NCBI GenBank assembly: GCA_027577595.1
Contig: JANBRJ010000008.1
Span: 62,001 to 126,000, forward strand
DNA length: 64,000 bases
Reading direction: 5' to 3'
Source: Coemansia sp. RSA 487
Taxonomy: Eukaryota; Kickxellomycota; Kickxellomycetes; Kickxellales; Kickxellaceae
A model generated the notes under the pieces. The model was not told the DNA's origin. It ran no database searches and worked only from the letters and a program-made list of their open reading frames with translations. This document shows positions 63,047 through 64,000 of this stretch, piece by piece. Each line of letters starts with the position of its first letter. Within the stretch, counting starts at the first letter, position 1. The position numbers were made by a program, and so were the translations under genes.

Positions 63047-64000
63047 ATGTCAGAAAACAACGACCCTGCCGGAGGGCGGCAGGAAGAGAAAAAGGCAGTC
63101 GTCGGTCCCGAGCCGTCGCCCATCACCAGCGAGGAGCGCAGAGCAAAGCTCGAGGAGGAGCTGGAGAAGATCCCGCTATTCATGACACAGCTTCCAGAGA
63201 TTGAGGATGACAACCCAGCCGTGGAAGCACTAAAGAGCATGGTCTCCGACGAGCCACCCGAGGAAATGGCAAAGACGCTCAAGGAAGAAGGCAACCTGTG
63301 TTTCAAGCGCGGAAAATACGCCGATGCCGCCGGCTACTACAGCAATGGCCTGGACTATGACCACGATAACAAGGATCTAAGGCTGGCGCTCCTGATAAAC
63401 CGTGCGGCAGCGAACCTTGAGCTCCAAAACTACGGCATGGTTCTCCGCGACTGCTCTGACGCTTTGCGGATCAAGCCCAAAACACCCAAGGCTCTTTACA
63501 GGGCCACCAAGGCGTGCATTGCGCTGGAGAAGTTCGACGAGGCCGACGAGTGCTGCAAATGGGGACTGGGCTTGGATCCAGGAAACAAGGATCTTCTCAG
63601 GGTCCAGAAGGAGGCGGCCGGGGCACGCGAGGTGCACGACCGCAAGGCCAGGGAGCGCGAGGAGCGCGAGCGCATAAAGGCAGAGAAGCGCGACCGGCTT
63701 CGCAAAGCGATTGAGATCCGCAGCAAGCTGACATTCGATACGCCGGGCGACGGTGCCAAGCGAACGAGCGTGCACCCGTGGGAGAACGAGTCTGGCCGCC
63801 AAGTCACCCTGGACGAGAACACGGGCCATCTTCTGTGGCCTGTGTTTTTCCTGTACCCAGAGTCCAAGGAATCTGACTTTGTCGAAAGGTTCGACGAGGC
63901 GCTGACGCTGCGCGATATGCTGCGGGAGGTCCTTGCAGAGCCGCCGTACTGGGACGATAGGCAGCACCCGAAATACACAATCGACAATGTCGACACGTAC
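63047..64000 (+). CDS. CNS1: TPR co-chaperone CNS1/TTC4, 5' part (gene runs off the window)
   Basis: The frame is open from ATG 63047 to the end of the window (318 residues so far). Cns1/TTC4 is an essential co-chaperone whose TPR domain binds the C-terminal EEVD of Hsp90 and Hsp70 and which supports eEF2 folding. Seen: an N-terminal helix with PLFMTQLPEIEDDNPAVEALKS, a family signature; three TPR repeats at about 78-190 (KEEGNLCFKRGKYADAAGYY, LLINRAAANLELQNYGMVL, KALYRATKACIALEKFDEA); a charged helix; then the start of the C-terminal wheel domain with HLLWPVFFLYPE. No intron was needed. The C-terminus is missing from the window. Confidence 0.93.
   Translation, partial: MSENNDPAGGRQEEKKAVVGPEPSPITSEERRAKLEEELEKIPLFMTQLPEIEDDNPAVEALKSMVSDEPPEEMAKTLKEEGNLCFKRGKYADAAGYYSNGLDYDHDNKDLRLALLINRAAANLELQNYGMVLRDCSDALRIKPKTPKALYRATKACIALEKFDEADECCKWGLGLDPGNKDLLRVQKEAAGAREVHDRKAREREERERIKAEKRDRLRKAIEIRSKLTFDTPGDGAKRTSVHPWENESGRQVTLDENTGHLLWPVFFLYPESKESDFVERFDEALTLRDMLREVLAEPPYWDDRQHPKYTIDNVDTY

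Overview
This is a 64 kb piece of a fungal nuclear genome. The gene set is purely eukaryotic and fungal: ergosterol synthesis (ERG11, ERG4), a MET5-type sulfite reductase, MET16, an HST3/4-type sirtuin, an AA11-like chitin LPMO, an ERG-linked membrane gene set, ATG101 and a Ptc6-type phosphatase. Genes are dense, coding DNA is GC-rich at third positions, spacers are AT-rich, and introns are few. Retention of 4E-T-like, CC2D1-like and DJ-1-like genes, together with this architecture, suggests an early-diverging ('zygomycete'-type) fungus, perhaps Kickxellomycotina. The lineage is inference.

Layout. 0-5 kb: the 3' end of PEX12, a LITAF-domain protein, a secreted AA11-like LPMO and methylthioadenosine phosphorylase. 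5-14 kb: a very large Dnf-type P4-ATPase flippase split by one intron, then the SWI/SNF subunit SNF12. 14-20 kb: a mitochondrial PP2C (two exons) and a GCR1-like putative transcription factor. 20-24 kb: ERG11 and ERG4 lying tail to tail. 24-34 kb: a type II membrane PC-esterase-like protein, an HST3/4-like sirtuin, a CC2D1-like C2 protein and an unrecognised gene. 35-41 kb: a 4E-T homologue (three exons), EMC3, PLP2 and DJ-1 (two exons). 41-45 kb: a protein with a degenerate N-terminal kinesin head, a long coiled coil and an AT-hook. 45-48.5 kb: an AT-rich stretch with a decayed Tc1/mariner element and a doubtful orphan ORF. 48.7-58.5 kb: UBC8/UBE2H (three exons), MET5 and MET16 (divergent), ATG101. 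58.5-64 kb: SAC3 and the 5' part of the Hsp90 co-chaperone CNS1, sharing a promoter with a perfect CACGTG palindrome.

Functional links: ERG11/ERG4 act in one sterol pathway; MET16 and MET5 perform successive steps of sulfate reduction, and the distant MTAP belongs to methionine salvage. The remaining genes are a housekeeping mixture. I rebuilt eight introns from reading frame and splice signals. Two of them use a GC instead of a GT donor, which is a high fraction. No virus-like element, tRNA, rRNA or CRISPR array was recognised.
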